A DNA stretch of 64,000 nucleotides from Pseudomonadales bacterium (lineage in GTDB: Bacteria > Pseudomonadota > Gammaproteobacteria > Pseudomonadales > UBA7434), in NCBI GenBank assembly GCA_028223755.1, contig JAOIUY010000004.1, positions 90,740-154,739 of the forward strand. Direction: 5' to 3'. The position numbers were made by a program, and so were the translations under genes. The notes under the pieces were generated by a model. The model made no database searches. It worked only from the letters and a program-made list of their open reading frames with translations, and had not been told where the DNA came from. Position 1 is the stretch's first letter, and the number at the start of each line of letters is the position of its first letter. Below, one piece after another: positions 29,161 to 42,794 of this stretch.

Positions 29161-31422
29161 ATGCTCAATAAAGAGCTAGAAAACACTCTCAATAGTGCAT
29201 TCAAAGTTGCTCGTAATAAGCGACACGAATTTATGACTGTCGAGCATTTGCTTTTAGCAATGCTTGATAATCAAGATGCATCTGACGTTCTTACCGCTTG
29301 CGGCGTGGAAGTCAAAAAATTAACTTCATCGCTGGTTGAGTTTATTAACTCGACCACGCCGTTGCTTAACGAAAGTGACGAAGAGCGAGACACTCAGCCA
29401 ACACTTGGTTTTCAGCGTGTTCTTCAGCGTGCAGTATTCCATGTTCAGTCATCAGGTAAAAAAGAAGTCAGTGGCGCTAATGTATTGGTCGCTATCTTTA
29501 GTGAGCAAGAGAGTCAGGCGGTTTATTTGCTTAAAGAGCAAAGTGTCGCGCGCATTGATATCGTTAACTATATAAGTCACGGTATTTCGAAAGTTGCTGG
29601 CCAAAGCGATTCACCTTCTGAGCAGCATAATGATCAAGCTGACGGTGAGGGTGGCTCTGTTGAAGGCGGTACATCTAAAAATCCTTTAGAGGCCTATGCG
29701 GTTAACCTTAATGCTGAAGCTGAAGCAGGGCGCATTGATCCTTTAATCGGCCGCGAAGCCGAAGTTGAGCGCACAGTTCAAATATTGGCACGTCGTCGTA
29801 AGAACAATCCATTATTAGTGGGCGAGGCGGGTGTTGGTAAAACAGCGATTGCTGAAGGTTTAGCCAAGCGTATCGTTGATAATCAAGTTCCAGAAATTCT
29901 TGAAAACAGTATCGTTTACTCTCTCGACCTTGGTGCACTGTTAGCTGGCACTAAGTATCGTGGTGATTTTGAAAAACGCTTTAAAGCCTTATTGGGCGAG
30001 TTGAAGAAGCGTGATGACTCGGTGCTATTTATTGATGAGATCCACACAATTATTGGTGCTGGAGCAGCATCCGGTGGTGTGATGGATGCGTCTAATCTGT
30101 TAAAGCCATTATTAAGCTCCGGCGAGATGCGCTGCCTTGGTTCTACGACGTTCCAAGAATATAGATCGATTTTTGATAAAGATCGCGCATTATCGCGTCG
30201 TTTCCAGAAAATTGATGTTAACGAACCTAGTGCGGATGACACCTATAAAATCCTCAAAGGGCTTAAATCGAATTTTGAGGCACACCATGATATTCAGTAC
30301 ACCGATAAAGCACTTCGCGCGGCTTCGGACTTAGCTGAGCGTTATATCAATGAGCGCTTCTTACCAGATAAAGCCATTGATGTTATTGATGAAGCCGGTG
30401 CTTATCAGCGCCTAATGCCTGCTAGCAAGCGTAAGAAAAAAATTGGCGTTACTGAGATTGAGTCGGTAGTTGCTAAGATCGCGCATATTCCGCCTAAGCA
30501 TGTGAGCACATCTGATAAAACATCGCTTGGTAAGTTAGAAAGCAACTTAAAGCATGTTGTCTTTGGCCAAGATCCGGCTATTGAAGCACTCTCAGCTGCG
30601 ATTAAATTATCGCGTGCGGGTCTAACTTCACCAGATAAACCGATTGGTTCATTCTTGTTTGCCGGCCCAACTGGTGTTGGTAAAACTGAGGTAAGTAATC
30701 AGCTTGCGTCAGTTATGGGGATGGAGCTTATCCGTTTTGATATGTCGGAATATATGGAGCGTCATACCGTTTCACGCTTGATTGGTGCGCCTCCAGGTTA
30801 TGTTGGTTTCGATCAAGGTGGCTTGCTAACTGATGCGGTAACCAAAAATCCGCATTGCGTTGTTCTTTTAGATGAAATTGAAAAAGCGCATCCAGAAGTC
30901 TTTAACCTGTTATTACAGGTAATGGATCACGGTACCTTAACAGACAATAATGGTCGTAAAGCTGACTTCCGTAATGTTGTTTTGATTATGACAACTAACG
31001 CGGGTGCCGAGTCGATTAGTCGTCGCAGCATTGGTTTTACTGATCAGGATCACAGCACAGATGGTATGGAAGCAGTCAATAAGATGTTTACGCCTGAGTT
31101 TAGAAACCGCTTAGATTCGATTATTCAGTTCGCTCCATTGAGTGAAGATATTGTATTAACCGTTGTAGATAAGTTCTTGATTCAGCTTCAAACGCAGCTT
31201 GATGATAAGTCAGTATTGCTAGAGGTTGATGCAAAAGCGCGTCAATGGTTAGTCGATAAAGGCTACGACGTGCATATGGGTGCAAGGCCGATGGCGCGTG
31301 TTATCCAGCAGCATATTAAAAAGCCGTTGGCGGAGTTGGTGCTCTTTGGCGAGTTATCTTCTGCGGGTGGTACGGTTAAGATCACCGTTAAGAAAGATGA
31401 GTTGGTGCTGAAAGTTAGCTAA
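29161..31422 (+). CDS. clpA: ATP-dependent Clp protease ATP-binding subunit ClpA
   Basis: ClpA is the unfoldase of ClpAP. The 753-residue protein has an N-domain (about 1-145), NBD1 with GEAGVGKT near 221-228, and NBD2 with GPTGVGKT near 503-510. The loop with IGF near residue 625 matches the ClpP-docking motif. Ser/Gly/Asp-rich linker residues near 150-175 join the N-domain. It is preceded by clpS. With bpt and aat nearby it completes a bacterial N-degron pathway, clpP excepted. Confidence 0.97.
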   Translation: MLNKELENTLNSAFKVARNKRHEFMTVEHLLLAMLDNQDASDVLTACGVEVKKLTSSLVEFINSTTPLLNESDEERDTQPTLGFQRVLQRAVFHVQSSGKKEVSGANVLVAIFSEQESQAVYLLKEQSVARIDIVNYISHGISKVAGQSDSPSEQHNDQADGEGGSVEGGTSKNPLEAYAVNLNAEAEAGRIDPLIGREAEVERTVQILARRRKNNPLLVGEAGVGKTAIAEGLAKRIVDNQVPEILENSIVYSLDLGALLAGTKYRGDFEKRFKALLGELKKRDDSVLFIDEIHTIIGAGAASGGVMDASNLLKPLLSSGEMRCLGSTTFQEYRSIFDKDRALSRRFQKIDVNEPSADDTYKILKGLKSNFEAHHDIQYTDKALRAASDLAERYINERFLPDKAIDVIDEAGAYQRLMPASKRKKKIGVTEIESVVAKIAHIPPKHVSTSDKTSLGKLESNLKHVVFGQDPAIEALSAAIKLSRAGLTSPDKPIGSFLFAGPTGVGKTEVSNQLASVMGMELIRFDMSEYMERHTVSRLIGAPPGYVGFDQGGLLTDAVTKNPHCVVLLDEIEKAHPEVFNLLLQVMDHGTLTDNNGRKADFRNVVLIMTTNAGAESISRRSIGFTDQDHSTDGMEAVNKMFTPEFRNRLDSIIQFAPLSEDIVLTVVDKFLIQLQTQLDDKSVLLEVDAKARQWLVDKGYDVHMGARPMARVIQQHIKKPLAELVLFGELSSAGGTVKITVKKDELVLKVS

Positions 31423-31431
31423 GACTGAGTA

Positions 31432-31479
31432 CGGCAGCGATTTTTTCAATGTTTTGAAATTGTCGCTGTCGGTTTTTAT
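31432..31479 (+). terminator. Probable terminator after clpA
   Basis: An imperfect long stem pairs CGGCAGCGA at the left with TCGCTGTCG at the right, then a T-run follows. The loop region also pairs partly (TTCAA with TTGAA). It lies 10 bases after the clpA stop. Confidence 0.6.
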
Positions 31480-31640
31480 TTCCCTTAAACTATCAACATT
31501 TAACTAGCAAAATTCAAACATCAAGCGTCAAATAACGATCGAAGAGATTGTTAAACAAAAAGTATTGGGAATAATAAGAAGAAACAACAGAGGGTGTTGC
31601 GCCTAAAGCTGAGGACAGCTAAAGACGTTTTCGCTTTAGC

Positions 31641-31859
31641 TTATCTTGCTCTAAAAGTAATTCGGCCTTTGCTTAAATCATAAGGCGTCATTTCAACTTT
31701 CACTTTATCGCCTGTAAGAATTCTAATGTAGTTCTTACGCATCTTGCCTGAGATGTGCGCAGTGATTACGTGATCATTTTCCAACTTGACTCGGAACGTG
31801 GTGTTTGGAAGGGTATCAATAACTTCGCCTTCAAACTCAATGTTTTCTTCTTTTGCCAT
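31641..31859 (-). CDS. infA: Translation initiation factor IF-1
   Basis: The 72-residue OB-fold protein matches IF-1 throughout, for example [13 protein letters not shown] and [17 protein letters not shown]. It binds the 30S A-site region during initiation. On the minus strand it is downstream of bpt-aat, as in Pseudomonas. A hairpin with AGCTAAAG-type arms follows the stop near 31610-31640 but lacks a T-tract. Confidence 0.97.
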   Translation of the reverse strand: MAKEENIEFEGEVIDTLPNTTFRVKLENDHVITAHISGKMRKNYIRILTGDKVKVEMTPYDLSKGRITFRAR

Positions 31860-31980
31860 ACTAAGGTTTATCCACCAGTTTTGTCATTTTCGCATTAGTA
31901 TCTTATTTGATCTAAGGCGCTTAAGGGCAGGCATTCTGCCCTAAATGACAGGCAGAATCAAAGATAAGTAATTACAACCG

Positions 31981-32688
31981 CTAAATAAGGGTTTGCCAGC
32001 GATTATTCAGTAGTAATTCAATCGGTCGATAGTAAATTTTATAAGACATCTTGCGGCATGAGCGGATCCAGTAACCCAAATACACAAAATCAAGTTGTTG
32101 ACGCTTCGCTTCGCTGGCTAGCCATAATATAGCGTAGCTACCTAAGCTTCGGCTGGAATAATCAGGATCAAAGAACGTATAAATAGCAGAATAACTGCCG
32201 GCTATTTCATCTCTAACGCTAACAGCCAGTAATTTACCTTCATAACGAAACTCAGTGAACTGACTAAAATTTGTTTCTTGACCCAAAAACTGTTGATATT
32301 GATCAGGTGTGGGTGGGTACATATCACCATTCTCATGGCGAGCTTCTATATATTTTGCATATAGCTCGTAGTATTCGCGACCTGCGATAGAAGTAACGCT
32401 ATGGATGGTTAAGTCTTTGTTCTTGTTTTCTATGCGTCTTTGTCTTCGCGTAGGCTTAAATTCTTTAACTGGAATTCTAGCCGGTATGCAATCACTACAG
32501 CTTTGGCAATGAGGGCGATAGTAGTGTGTGCCTGAGCGTCGAAAACCAATCTCGGTTAAATCACGGTAAGCGATTTTATCGACTTCTGTCGCTGGATCGA
32601 TAAATAAAGTCGTTGCTTCTTTCTCTTCTTGGTAGCTGCAGGTATGCGGTTTGGTTGCAAAGACTTTGAGTTTAGAGAGAACGCTCAT
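31981..32688 (-). CDS. bpt: Aspartate/glutamate leucyltransferase Bpt
   Basis: Bpt attaches Leu from Leu-tRNA to proteins with N-terminal Asp or Glu, creating a ClpS-recognised N-degron. The 235-residue protein has the N-terminal Cys region (HTCSYQE) and YRPHCQSCSDCIPARI, plus an ATE-like C-terminal GNAT fold with YLGYWIRSCRKMSYK. It is the bacterial relative of eukaryotic Ate1. The aat stop overlaps its start by one base, so the two are coupled. Confidence 0.94.
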   Translation of the reverse strand: MSVLSKLKVFATKPHTCSYQEEKEATTLFIDPATEVDKIAYRDLTEIGFRRSGTHYYRPHCQSCSDCIPARIPVKEFKPTRRQRRIENKNKDLTIHSVTSIAGREYYELYAKYIEARHENGDMYPPTPDQYQQFLGQETNFSQFTEFRYEGKLLAVSVRDEIAGSYSAIYTFFDPDYSSRSLGSYAILWLASEAKRQQLDFVYLGYWIRSCRKMSYKIYYRPIELLLNNRWQTLI

Positions 32689-33470
32689 TAGCCTTTCGCT
32701 CTTTGTTTTGTTGGGATATTTTCTTGCTCGTTGATAAAAGCTTCAGCCAGTGCCGAAGTGTTATTCCAATCAAGTGATTTCCAAGCCTCTACAGTCGACG
32801 GTCGTTTGCTATCACTGTTATTATCACTATAGCTCGGCAGGTATTGTTTAAAAGCTTCCCTTGTCAATTCTTCCACTCCAAGACTTCCTAAATGTGGGTT
32901 TATGATTTGGCAATCGAGAAGCTCAAATCCCCATCTTTGTATTTGCATGCAGGTAAATGCAAAAGCGATTTTTGATGCATCTGTGCGACTATGGAACATC
33001 GATTCGCCAGAAAATACACGTCCGCTTGCTACGCCGTAAAGTCCACCGATAAGTATTTCGTTATCCCAAACCTCAAACGAGTGGGCGAGCTTTCGTTGAT
33101 GCAATCTAATATAGGCTTCGCGCATTTCTTGCGTAATCCATGTGCCATCACTTTCATCACGTTTTTCTGCACAACCATCTATCACTTGTTCAAACGCACG
33201 ATTTATCGTTAATTGATAGCAACTCTGACGCATCCTTTTTTTTAAGCTTCGAGATAAATGAAGTTTGTTAGGGTGCATTACTGCTCGCGGGTCTGGCGAC
33301 CACCACATAATAGGTTGGTCATCGTCATACCAAGGAAAAATACCTAGTGAATAAGCCTCTTCCAACCGCTCACAGCTTAATTCACCACCCAGTGCTAACA
33401 AGCCGTTTGGATCTGTTAAAGCAGACTCTAACGGTGGAAATGAGTTGTCACTGGACGGTGTATGTTGCAT
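32688..33470 (-). CDS. aat: Leucyl/phenylalanyl-tRNA-protein transferase Aat
   Basis: Aat adds Leu or Phe to proteins with N-terminal Lys or Arg. The 260-residue protein has the family hallmarks FPPLESALTDPNGLLALGGEL, GIFPWYDDDQPIMWWSPDPR and GGLYGVASGRVFSGESMFH. It is the first gene of the minus-strand aat-bpt pair. Together with ClpS and ClpA encoded a few kilobases away it supplies the tagging arm of the N-degron pathway. Confidence 0.96.
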   Translation of the reverse strand: MQHTPSSDNSFPPLESALTDPNGLLALGGELSCERLEEAYSLGIFPWYDDDQPIMWWSPDPRAVMHPNKLHLSRSLKKRMRQSCYQLTINRAFEQVIDGCAEKRDESDGTWITQEMREAYIRLHQRKLAHSFEVWDNEILIGGLYGVASGRVFSGESMFHSRTDASKIAFAFTCMQIQRWGFELLDCQIINPHLGSLGVEELTREAFKQYLPSYSDNNSDSKRPSTVEAWKSLDWNNTSALAEAFINEQENIPTKQRAKG

Positions 33471-33595
33471 CGATAATTGAATCTCGCTCTATTAAATTCC
33501 ATTTTTTCTTTTTGGTTTTTTCTCTTTTTGGTGCTTACTCTTTCGGTGTATACAGCTTTTTTTATTTTCGTCTTTAAAGGTTTCTATTGTCTTGA

Positions 33596-34564
<969 letters not shown>

Positions 34565-34841
34565 TTAATCAATAATGAGCCTTTATAAACGGGTCGCAAT
34601 GATAATGGACAAGTGCTGATCCGTTAAGTACTAATTCCATCAAAGGGCAAAAACAAGTCAATATCAGCCCAATTGTGAAAAAACAGTGCAAGTGATTGAT
34701 GATGCAGAAGAATAATGCCCCGTGTTGGGAATTGTACCTTGATGTTTGAGTGGTTTTTTAGTTTCCTACACTTTCATTGATGATATCTGCCGAATGTTAG
34801 CGGATTGGTCATAAATAAACCGATTATTAGCGTAAACCATT

Positions 34842-37253
34842 ATGGCAAGAACTCTAAAAGCATCAGCCAAATCCAAATCGTCTGATGAGTCAGGCGCATT
34901 GTTACTGGTTGTCCGCGAAGGAACATTGATTGCGTTGCTGGCAGTTGCCGGATATTTCATGATGGCGCTATTTAGCTATAGCTTACAAGATCCCGGTTGG
35001 TCCGCGACTGGTGATTACAGTGTGGTAAAAAACACAGCCGGTATTTCAGGTGCTTGGTTTGCCGATGTTCTGTTTTCTTCCTTTGGTTATATTGCTTATC
35101 TCATTCCTTTTGCTCTTATGCATAGGGCTTGGCTTATTTTTCGTGATCGCTACGATGCCTTTCACTTTGATGGTTTGACCGTTGCGCTAAAACTGGCTGG
35201 CCTGCTATTAATCTTGATGGGATTCACTTGCCTATTATCGCTTTCGACACTGACTGATCAGGCGGGCTTGCCCTATGGCAGTGGTGGCTTTATTGGCTCT
35301 GTTATCAAGACGGGGCTTTTGCAGGTATTGCATCCCGCCGGTACCGTTTTGCTAATGCTGGCCATTAGCTTGTTTGGTTTAACGCTATTTGCCGAAATAT
35401 CATGGCTAAATTTAATGGATCGTATCGGTGCGGCGACAGTTGCTTTATGTGAGCAATTTTCTGTTTGGTTCGTTGATTGGAATGATAGACGTCGTGAGTT
35501 AGCTAGAAAGAACCGTCGCGACAAAGAAGCTGCTCGACTAAAAGCGCCAGTAGCTGTTATTGAGCAAGCACCGGTCAAAAAAATTGAGCCTGCCGTAGAT
35601 GAAGAGATTTCGGTTGGCGCAATGATTACTCAAATCAAACAGTCGGCTGAATCCTTAATGCCGACGGCTAAACCAAAACCTGCGCCTAAAAAGAAAGCGC
35701 CGAAACCTGTTAAGCGATCGCGCAATAGTGATGAGCCATTAGAAGTCCCCGAGTTTGATTTACTTGATGAGCCTAGCGTAGGTCGACAAGTTGGTTTTAC
35801 TACCGAGCAACTTAATCAGCTTTCAGGCTTGTTAGAAACGAAGCTTGCAGATTTTGGTATCAAGGCAGAAGTTAAATCTGTATTGCCAGGACCTGTTGTT
35901 ACTCGTTTTGAAATACAGCCAGCCGCTGGGGTTAAAGTTAGTCGTATTAGTAATTTGGTAAAAGATTTAGCTCGCTCATTGGCAGTGATAAGTGTGCGTG
36001 TTGTAGAAGTTATTCCAGGTAAGTCCTTTGTTGGTATTGAGATTCCCAATGAAAACCGCGCCATGGTAATGTTGGGCGAGGTGCTGACTTCTCCCGTTTA
36101 TACCGAGGCGAGCTCGCGACTGACGCTAGCGCTTGGTCACGATATTGCTGGTGAGCCGATTGTTGCTGACCTCGCTAAAATGCCGCATCTATTGGTTGCG
36201 GGTACAACCGGTTCAGGTAAATCGGTTGGTGTTAACGCTATGCTGTTAAGCCTGCTTTATAAGGCAACCCCCGAAGAGGTTCGCTTAATACTTATCGATC
36301 CTAAAATGTTGGAATTGAGTGTCTACGAAGGCATTCCACACTTATTAACGCCTGTTATTACCGATATGAAAGATGCCGCTAACGGTTTGCGCTGGTGTGT
36401 GGCTGAAATGGAACGTCGTTATAAGTTAATGGCAGCGATGGGTGTAAGAAACTTAGATGGGTTCAATAAGAAAGTAAGGGATGCTGCAGCGGCTGGTGAA
36501 ACGATTACCGACCCGATCTGGCAGCCTGATCCTCTTTCTATTGTCGATGTTGATGATCAAATACCACCTGATCTGGAAACCTTACCGCATATTGTTGTCG
36601 TAATTGATGAGTTTGCTGACATGATTATGATTGTCGGTAAAAAAGTTGAACAGCTGATTGCTCGGATAGCACAGAAGGCACGTGCCGCCGGTATTCATTT
36701 AGTGCTAGCAACGCAGCGACCCTCGGTTGATGTTATTACCGGTTTGATAAAAGCTAATGTACCTACGCGTATAGCCTTTCAGGTATCGTCAAGAATTGAT
36801 TCACGAACTATTCTTGATCAAGGTGGTGCTGAGCAGTTGTTAGGTCATGGTGACATGCTTTATTTGCCGCCTGGCAGCGGCGTGCCGATTCGAGTTCATG
36901 GTGCGTTTGTCTCTGATGACGAGGTACACAGAGTCGCTGATGATTGGCGCTCAAGAGCCGAGCCGGATTACTTGCCCGATCTTATCGATGAAGGTGGTGC
37001 AGGTGGTGATGCTATTCCTGGACTTGAGCCTGCTGAGAACGCAGACAGTGAACAAGATGCACTTTACGATGAGGCTGTGATGTTTGTGACCGAGACGCGT
37101 AAGGCTTCAATATCATCAGTGCAGCGCAAACTTCGTATCGGCTACAACCGAGCAGCACGTATGATCGAATCAATGGAAGCGGCAGGTGTTATTACTGAAA
37201 TGCAGCCCAACGGAAGTAGGGAAGTTATTGCGCCACCACCGCCAAGAAATTAA
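34842..37253 (+). CDS. ftsK: DNA translocase FtsK
   Basis: FtsK couples division with chromosome segregation and dif recombination. The 803-residue protein has four membrane segments in the first ~190 residues, a short Lys/Pro/Ala linker (about 240-300), an alpha-beta motor with Walker A GTTGSGKS near 455 and Walker [11 protein letters not shown], and a C-terminal gamma domain (about 740-803, [17 protein letters not shown]) that reads KOPS. The linker is short compared with E. coli FtsK. The stop overlaps lolA's start. Confidence 0.97.
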   Translation: MARTLKASAKSKSSDESGALLLVVREGTLIALLAVAGYFMMALFSYSLQDPGWSATGDYSVVKNTAGISGAWFADVLFSSFGYIAYLIPFALMHRAWLIFRDRYDAFHFDGLTVALKLAGLLLILMGFTCLLSLSTLTDQAGLPYGSGGFIGSVIKTGLLQVLHPAGTVLLMLAISLFGLTLFAEISWLNLMDRIGAATVALCEQFSVWFVDWNDRRRELARKNRRDKEAARLKAPVAVIEQAPVKKIEPAVDEEISVGAMITQIKQSAESLMPTAKPKPAPKKKAPKPVKRSRNSDEPLEVPEFDLLDEPSVGRQVGFTTEQLNQLSGLLETKLADFGIKAEVKSVLPGPVVTRFEIQPAAGVKVSRISNLVKDLARSLAVISVRVVEVIPGKSFVGIEIPNENRAMVMLGEVLTSPVYTEASSRLTLALGHDIAGEPIVADLAKMPHLLVAGTTGSGKSVGVNAMLLSLLYKATPEEVRLILIDPKMLELSVYEGIPHLLTPVITDMKDAANGLRWCVAEMERRYKLMAAMGVRNLDGFNKKVRDAAAAGETITDPIWQPDPLSIVDVDDQIPPDLETLPHIVVVIDEFADMIMIVGKKVEQLIARIAQKARAAGIHLVLATQRPSVDVITGLIKANVPTRIAFQVSSRIDSRTILDQGGAEQLLGHGDMLYLPPGSGVPIRVHGAFVSDDEVHRVADDWRSRAEPDYLPDLIDEGGAGGDAIPGLEPAENADSEQDALYDEAVMFVTETRKASISSVQRKLRIGYNRAARMIESMEAAGVITEMQPNGSREVIAPPPPRN

Positions 37254-37945
37254 TGATGCTAACTAACGCTATCAATCGCTTTTTTAAACCATTTATTTTT
37301 ACAATGGTTCTATTTTTTTCTTCGTCTAACATTTTGGGCTATGGTCTACCCGATAATCATAGTGAGGCCTTAGCGAATTTATTATCTCGCAGCGCTTATT
37401 TCCAAGCAGATTTCAAACAAGTCATTCATGATGCCGATGGTGAAGTTATTGATCAAGCAGTAGGGCATGTGTGGCTATCACGTCCGAGCAAATTGCGTTG
37501 GGATATTACTGAGCCGTTAGAGCAAACGCTTATTGTCAGTGATGATGAATTCTTCCAATATGATCAAGATATTGATCAGCTCATTATTGAGCCTTTATCC
37601 GATCAGCTATCAGCTATGCCCGTTCTACTTTTATCAGGCGACGCTAGTGCTATTAATAAACAATTTATTGTTAAGCAGATTAAAGCTCTTACCGCTCCAT
37701 CAGGCGATACTAAATTACCACGTTCGCAAAAAATTCTTTTTACCCTTAAGCCATTAGCGCGCGATGGTTTATTCCAACTGCTTACACTTGAGTTTGTAGA
37801 TGAAAAATTACAAGCGATAGCCATTCTTGATGATTTAGAGCAGAGCAGCCGTTTTGAATTTAGTGCTATCAATGTCGACAATATTATTGATGATGCTCAG
37901 TTTGAGTTAGTCCCGCCTGAATATACCGATATAATTTATCGCTGA
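37253..37945 (+). CDS. lolA: Outer-membrane lipoprotein carrier LolA
   Basis: LolA ferries lipoproteins across the periplasm. The 230-residue protein has a signal peptide (about 1-29) followed by a LolA fold with ANLLSRSAYFQADFKQ and a WLSRPSKLRWD segment. Its start overlaps the ftsK stop by one base, and its last base is the first of the rarA start. ATG is doubled, so the second ATG at 37256 is also possible. Confidence 0.93.
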   Translation: MMLTNAINRFFKPFIFTMVLFFSSSNILGYGLPDNHSEALANLLSRSAYFQADFKQVIHDADGEVIDQAVGHVWLSRPSKLRWDITEPLEQTLIVSDDEFFQYDQDIDQLIIEPLSDQLSAMPVLLLSGDASAINKQFIVKQIKALTAPSGDTKLPRSQKILFTLKPLARDGLFQLLTLEFVDEKLQAIAILDDLEQSSRFEFSAINVDNIIDDAQFELVPPEYTDIIYR

Positions 37946-39324
37946 TGAATACCACGGACGCCATCGGTTTCGACTTTAATGATTCAGCGACTCGTGCAAG
38001 TAGCGTTCGTCCACTAGCCGCGCGCGTTAGACCAACATCGATCGAAAACTATTGTGGGCAAGAACATATCCTTGGTCCCGATTCAGCCTTGCGTCAAGCT
38101 ATTTTAAATGGCGAGCTTCATTCGATGATTTTATGGGGGCCGCCCGGCACTGGTAAAACAACCTTAGCGAAAATATTGGCTGAGCAAAGTCGTGCACAGT
38201 TCGAAACACTGTCTGCTGTTAGTGCTGGCGTCAAAGATATTCGTCAAGTAGTTGAGCTCGCAAAGCAGCGTCAGCAATCTAATATCAGCACCTTACTCTT
38301 TATTGACGAGGTTCATCGTTTTAATAAATCGCAGCAAGATGCTTTATTGCCTCACATTGAAGACGGCTTGTTTGTCTTTATTGGTGCGACGACTGAAAAC
38401 CCTTCTTTTGAGCTTAATAACGCACTGCTGTCTCGGGTGCGAGTCTATACGCTGCAATCTTTATCGGTTACTGACCTTATTAATGTTCTAACGCGCGCCA
38501 TTCAAGATGTTGAGAATGGCTTGGGTGATTGTGGTGTTGGTATCGATGCGTCATTAATCGAAAAAATTGCCAATGTCGCCGATGGAGACGCTCGTTCGGC
38601 TTTGGGCATGCTAGAGCTTGCCGTTCAGTTTGCTGGCGCTAGAAATTTGGACCATGTTGATGATGCGCTACTAGCTGAAGTATTGCGTGAGCGCGCCTCT
38701 CGCTTCGATAAAAAAGGCGAGCATTTTTATGATCAGATATCAGCCCTGCATAAATCTGTTAGAGGTAGCGCCCCAGATGGAGCTTTGTACTGGTTTGCAC
38801 GAATGCTAGAGGGTGGGTGTGATCCGCTTTATATAGCTCGGCGAGTTGTGCGAATGGCGAGTGAAGATATCGGCAATGCTGATCCTAGAGCGTTAACTAT
38901 TGCATTGAATGCATGGGATGTCCAGAGCCGTTTGGGCAGCCCTGAAGGTGAGTTAAGCTTGGCTCAAGCGGTTGTCTATTTAGCTGTCGCTCCTAAAAGT
39001 AATGCGGTTTATAAAGCGTTAGCGCACGCTAAAAAAATAGCCAATGAGCATGGAGCAGAACCTGTTCCGCTGCATCTTCGCAATGCGCCGACAGATTTAA
39101 TGAAATCGTTAGATTATGGTGCTGAATATCGTTATGCACATGATTATGATGAGGCCTATGCCGCCGGCGAGAACTATTTACCCGAAGCTTTAAAAGATGA
39201 AGTTATATATCAACCGACAGAGCAGGGGCTTGAGGCCAAAATTAAGGCGCGGTTAGCACATTTCAAAACACTGGATTTGGCGAGTGAAACACCGCGCTAT
39301 TCAGACTCAGATTCTAATCAATAA
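37945..39324 (+). CDS. rarA: Replication-associated recombination protein RarA
   Basis: RarA (MgsA) is an AAA ATPase acting at stalled forks. The 459-residue protein has LAARVRPTSIENYCGQEHIL, Walker A GPPGTGKTT near residues 65-73, Walker B LLFIDEVHRFNKSQQD, and the C-terminal tetramerisation region with RNAPTDLMKSLDYG. It overlaps lolA and precedes crcB, the conserved order. Confidence 0.96.
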   Translation: MNTTDAIGFDFNDSATRASSVRPLAARVRPTSIENYCGQEHILGPDSALRQAILNGELHSMILWGPPGTGKTTLAKILAEQSRAQFETLSAVSAGVKDIRQVVELAKQRQQSNISTLLFIDEVHRFNKSQQDALLPHIEDGLFVFIGATTENPSFELNNALLSRVRVYTLQSLSVTDLINVLTRAIQDVENGLGDCGVGIDASLIEKIANVADGDARSALGMLELAVQFAGARNLDHVDDALLAEVLRERASRFDKKGEHFYDQISALHKSVRGSAPDGALYWFARMLEGGCDPLYIARRVVRMASEDIGNADPRALTIALNAWDVQSRLGSPEGELSLAQAVVYLAVAPKSNAVYKALAHAKKIANEHGAEPVPLHLRNAPTDLMKSLDYGAEYRYAHDYDEAYAAGENYLPEALKDEVIYQPTEQGLEAKIKARLAHFKTLDLASETPRYSDSDSNQ

Positions 39325-39346
39325 TAGCCATGGGTAAGTCATCGCG

Positions 39347-39745
39347 ATGCAATTAACCTTTACTACTTTTATGATCATTGGATTGGGTGGTGCTATTGGT
39401 GCCATGCTGCGCTTCGCTATTGCTGCATGGGTGATTCAACGGTTTGAATCGGTGATGCCGACAGCGGCCTTACTCGGCACTTTTATCGCTAATGCCATTG
39501 GTGCATTACTTATTGGTGTTCTATTTGTTGTGATCACTGAAAAGGCGTTAATCGCCGAGAGCTGGCGACCATTATTGGTGGTGGGCTTCCTTGGTGCATT
39601 AACGACATTTTCAACTTTTTCGATTGAGGCGCTTGGTTTACTCCAGCAAGGCGAATGGCTCACTGCGATGGTATATGTAGTGGGCAGCGTGATAATATGC
39701 GTTTCTTTGACGTGGGCTGGCGTAGAACTGGCTCGCTGGTATTGA
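39347..39745 (+). CDS. crcB: Fluoride channel CrcB/Fluc
   Basis: The 132-residue four-helix membrane protein has the Fluc signatures GGAIGAMLRF, an Asn-containing helix (FIANAIGALLIG) and FLGALTTFSTFS. Fluc dimers export fluoride passively. It follows rarA by 22 bases in the ftsK-lolA-rarA operon, and no separate fluoride riboswitch is seen upstream. Confidence 0.93.
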   Translation: MQLTFTTFMIIGLGGAIGAMLRFAIAAWVIQRFESVMPTAALLGTFIANAIGALLIGVLFVVITEKALIAESWRPLLVVGFLGALTTFSTFSIEALGLLQQGEWLTAMVYVVGSVIICVSLTWAGVELARWY

Positions 39746-39773
39746 TTTATCGGCGTTACTCGATTCACTATAA

Positions 39774-41114
<1,341 letters not shown>

Positions 41115-41144
41115 TTGTTAGCACTTTTATAAGGAACGTTTTTT

Positions 41145-42542
41145 TTGGATTACTTGCCACTTTGTTTTGATGTTAAGAAAAAGTCTTGTTTGTTGGTAGG
41201 CGGTGGTAAGATTGCTTATCGGAAAGCTGTTTTGTTAAACAAGGCGGGCGCTCTAATTAATGTTGTTGCGCCGCAGATAGATGCCAACTTAGCAAACCTT
41301 GCTGATCAATCAGGTGGCAAGCTCACGCAGCGCGAGTATCGACCTGAAGATTTAGATGGCCATATCTTTATCATCGGCGCTACCGATATAGATACGGTTA
41401 ACCAGCAAGTTGCAGCGGATGCTAATCAACGCGGTCTGTTGCTTAATATTGTTGATTCGCCAGATCTATGTAATGTGATATTTCCAGCCCTAATTGATAG
41501 AACCCCTCTGTTGATCTCTGTTTCCAGCTCAGGCAGTGCGCCTGTGTTAGCACGCTCTATACGTAGCCAAATAGAAAGCAGTGTTCCTGCCAATATTGGC
41601 GAGCTTGGAGATTTTATTGCTGACCGGCGCACAGACGTTAGGACGGCTTTGGATAACAATGAATCGAAAGTGCGAGAGTTTTGGGAGCAATTGCTTGATA
41701 GTGAAATCTCCGAGCGTGTTCTAGCTGGAAGAATTAGTGAGGCTGAAGTTTTATTCGATGAGTATCTAACAAATACACTAGAGAATGATAGTAGCTCAAT
41801 GAAGGGTGAGGTTTACCTTGTCGGTGCAGGGCCAGGCGACCCAGATCTTTTGACGTTTAAAGCGCTTAGATTGATGCAGCGCGCTGATGTCGTGCTTTAT
41901 GACAGACTAGTAGCACCCGCCATTGTTGATATGACGCGCAGAGATGCAGAAAGAGTTTATGTTGGTAAGGCCAGAAGTAATCATGCTTTACCGCAAGGTG
42001 AAATTAATCAGCTGTTAATTGATTTTGCTAAAGCGGGTAATAAGGTCGTGCGTCTAAAAGGTGGCGATCCTTTTGTCTTTGGTCGTGGTGGTGAAGAAAT
42101 TGAACAGTTATCTGAACACGGTATTCCTTTTCAAATTGTGCCAGGTATTTCGGCAGCTAACGGTTGTGCTTGTTATTCAGGGATTCCATTAACACATCGT
42201 GACCATGCGCAGTCCGTTAGGTTTTTAACGGGTCACTTAAAAGATGGCACGATGGATCTTCCTTGGCAAGAGCTTTTGCCCGAATCTCAAACCGTTGTTA
42301 TTTATATGGGCCTTGTCAGTCTAGATATTATTTGCACAGAATTAATTGCCCATGGTAAATCAGCACAGACACCCGTTGCGTTGATAGAGCGTGGTACAAC
42401 GCCTGAGCAGCAAACGCACATTGGTACTCTCGATACTATTAGTCAAATTGTTAGTGATCGTGAGGTGCGGGCTCCGACATTGATTATTATCGGTTCTGTC
42501 GTTAGCCTGCATGATCGCCTGCAGTGGCTAGATCATAGCTAG
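41145..42542 (+). CDS. cysG: Sirohaem synthase CysG (trifunctional)
   Basis: CysG makes sirohaem from uroporphyrinogen III. The N-terminal ~200 residues form the precorrin-2 dehydrogenase/ferrochelatase, with NAD-binding LVGGGKIAYRKA. The C-terminal ~260 form the SAM methyltransferase with LVGAGPGDPDLLT and RLKGGDPFVFGRGGEE. The 465 residues match the fused form. The start is TTG at 41145: it gives MDYLPL, the exact family opening, and AAGGA precedes it. Sirohaem serves sulfite reductase, linking it to the PAPS-reductase-like gene at 21867. Confidence 0.95.
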   Translation: MDYLPLCFDVKKKSCLLVGGGKIAYRKAVLLNKAGALINVVAPQIDANLANLADQSGGKLTQREYRPEDLDGHIFIIGATDIDTVNQQVAADANQRGLLLNIVDSPDLCNVIFPALIDRTPLLISVSSSGSAPVLARSIRSQIESSVPANIGELGDFIADRRTDVRTALDNNESKVREFWEQLLDSEISERVLAGRISEAEVLFDEYLTNTLENDSSSMKGEVYLVGAGPGDPDLLTFKALRLMQRADVVLYDRLVAPAIVDMTRRDAERVYVGKARSNHALPQGEINQLLIDFAKAGNKVVRLKGGDPFVFGRGGEEIEQLSEHGIPFQIVPGISAANGCACYSGIPLTHRDHAQSVRFLTGHLKDGTMDLPWQELLPESQTVVIYMGLVSLDIICTELIAHGKSAQTPVALIERGTTPEQQTHIGTLDTISQIVSDREVRAPTLIIIGSVVSLHDRLQWLDHS

Positions 42543-42794
42543 TTCACATTCTGTTTGGCTTAACTTAACTTGCCCTTACTTAGTTTTCTTATCCGCTTTT
42601 ATTCCTATGTTATTGATTTTGCATGCCTAAATTCATCTAACACTTTTGCTTATAAAGTTTTTAATTCTTTTGCCGATAATCAAAGGTAAGTGGCGCAGCT
42701 GCTTATAATCGTTAGCAAAAAGGATTTCGCATTGGTTGGGTTGTTAGATAACCCATTAATAATAAGCCTATTTGTTTTAGTTAGAGTTATATTT

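Noticed and set aside
31605..31640. Hairpin after infA as an intrinsic terminator
   Set aside because: AGCTAAAG arms pair with one bulge, but no T-run follows in the infA direction.
39325..39346. Fluoride riboswitch before crcB
   Set aside because: The gap to rarA is only 22 bases, too short for the crcB riboswitch.
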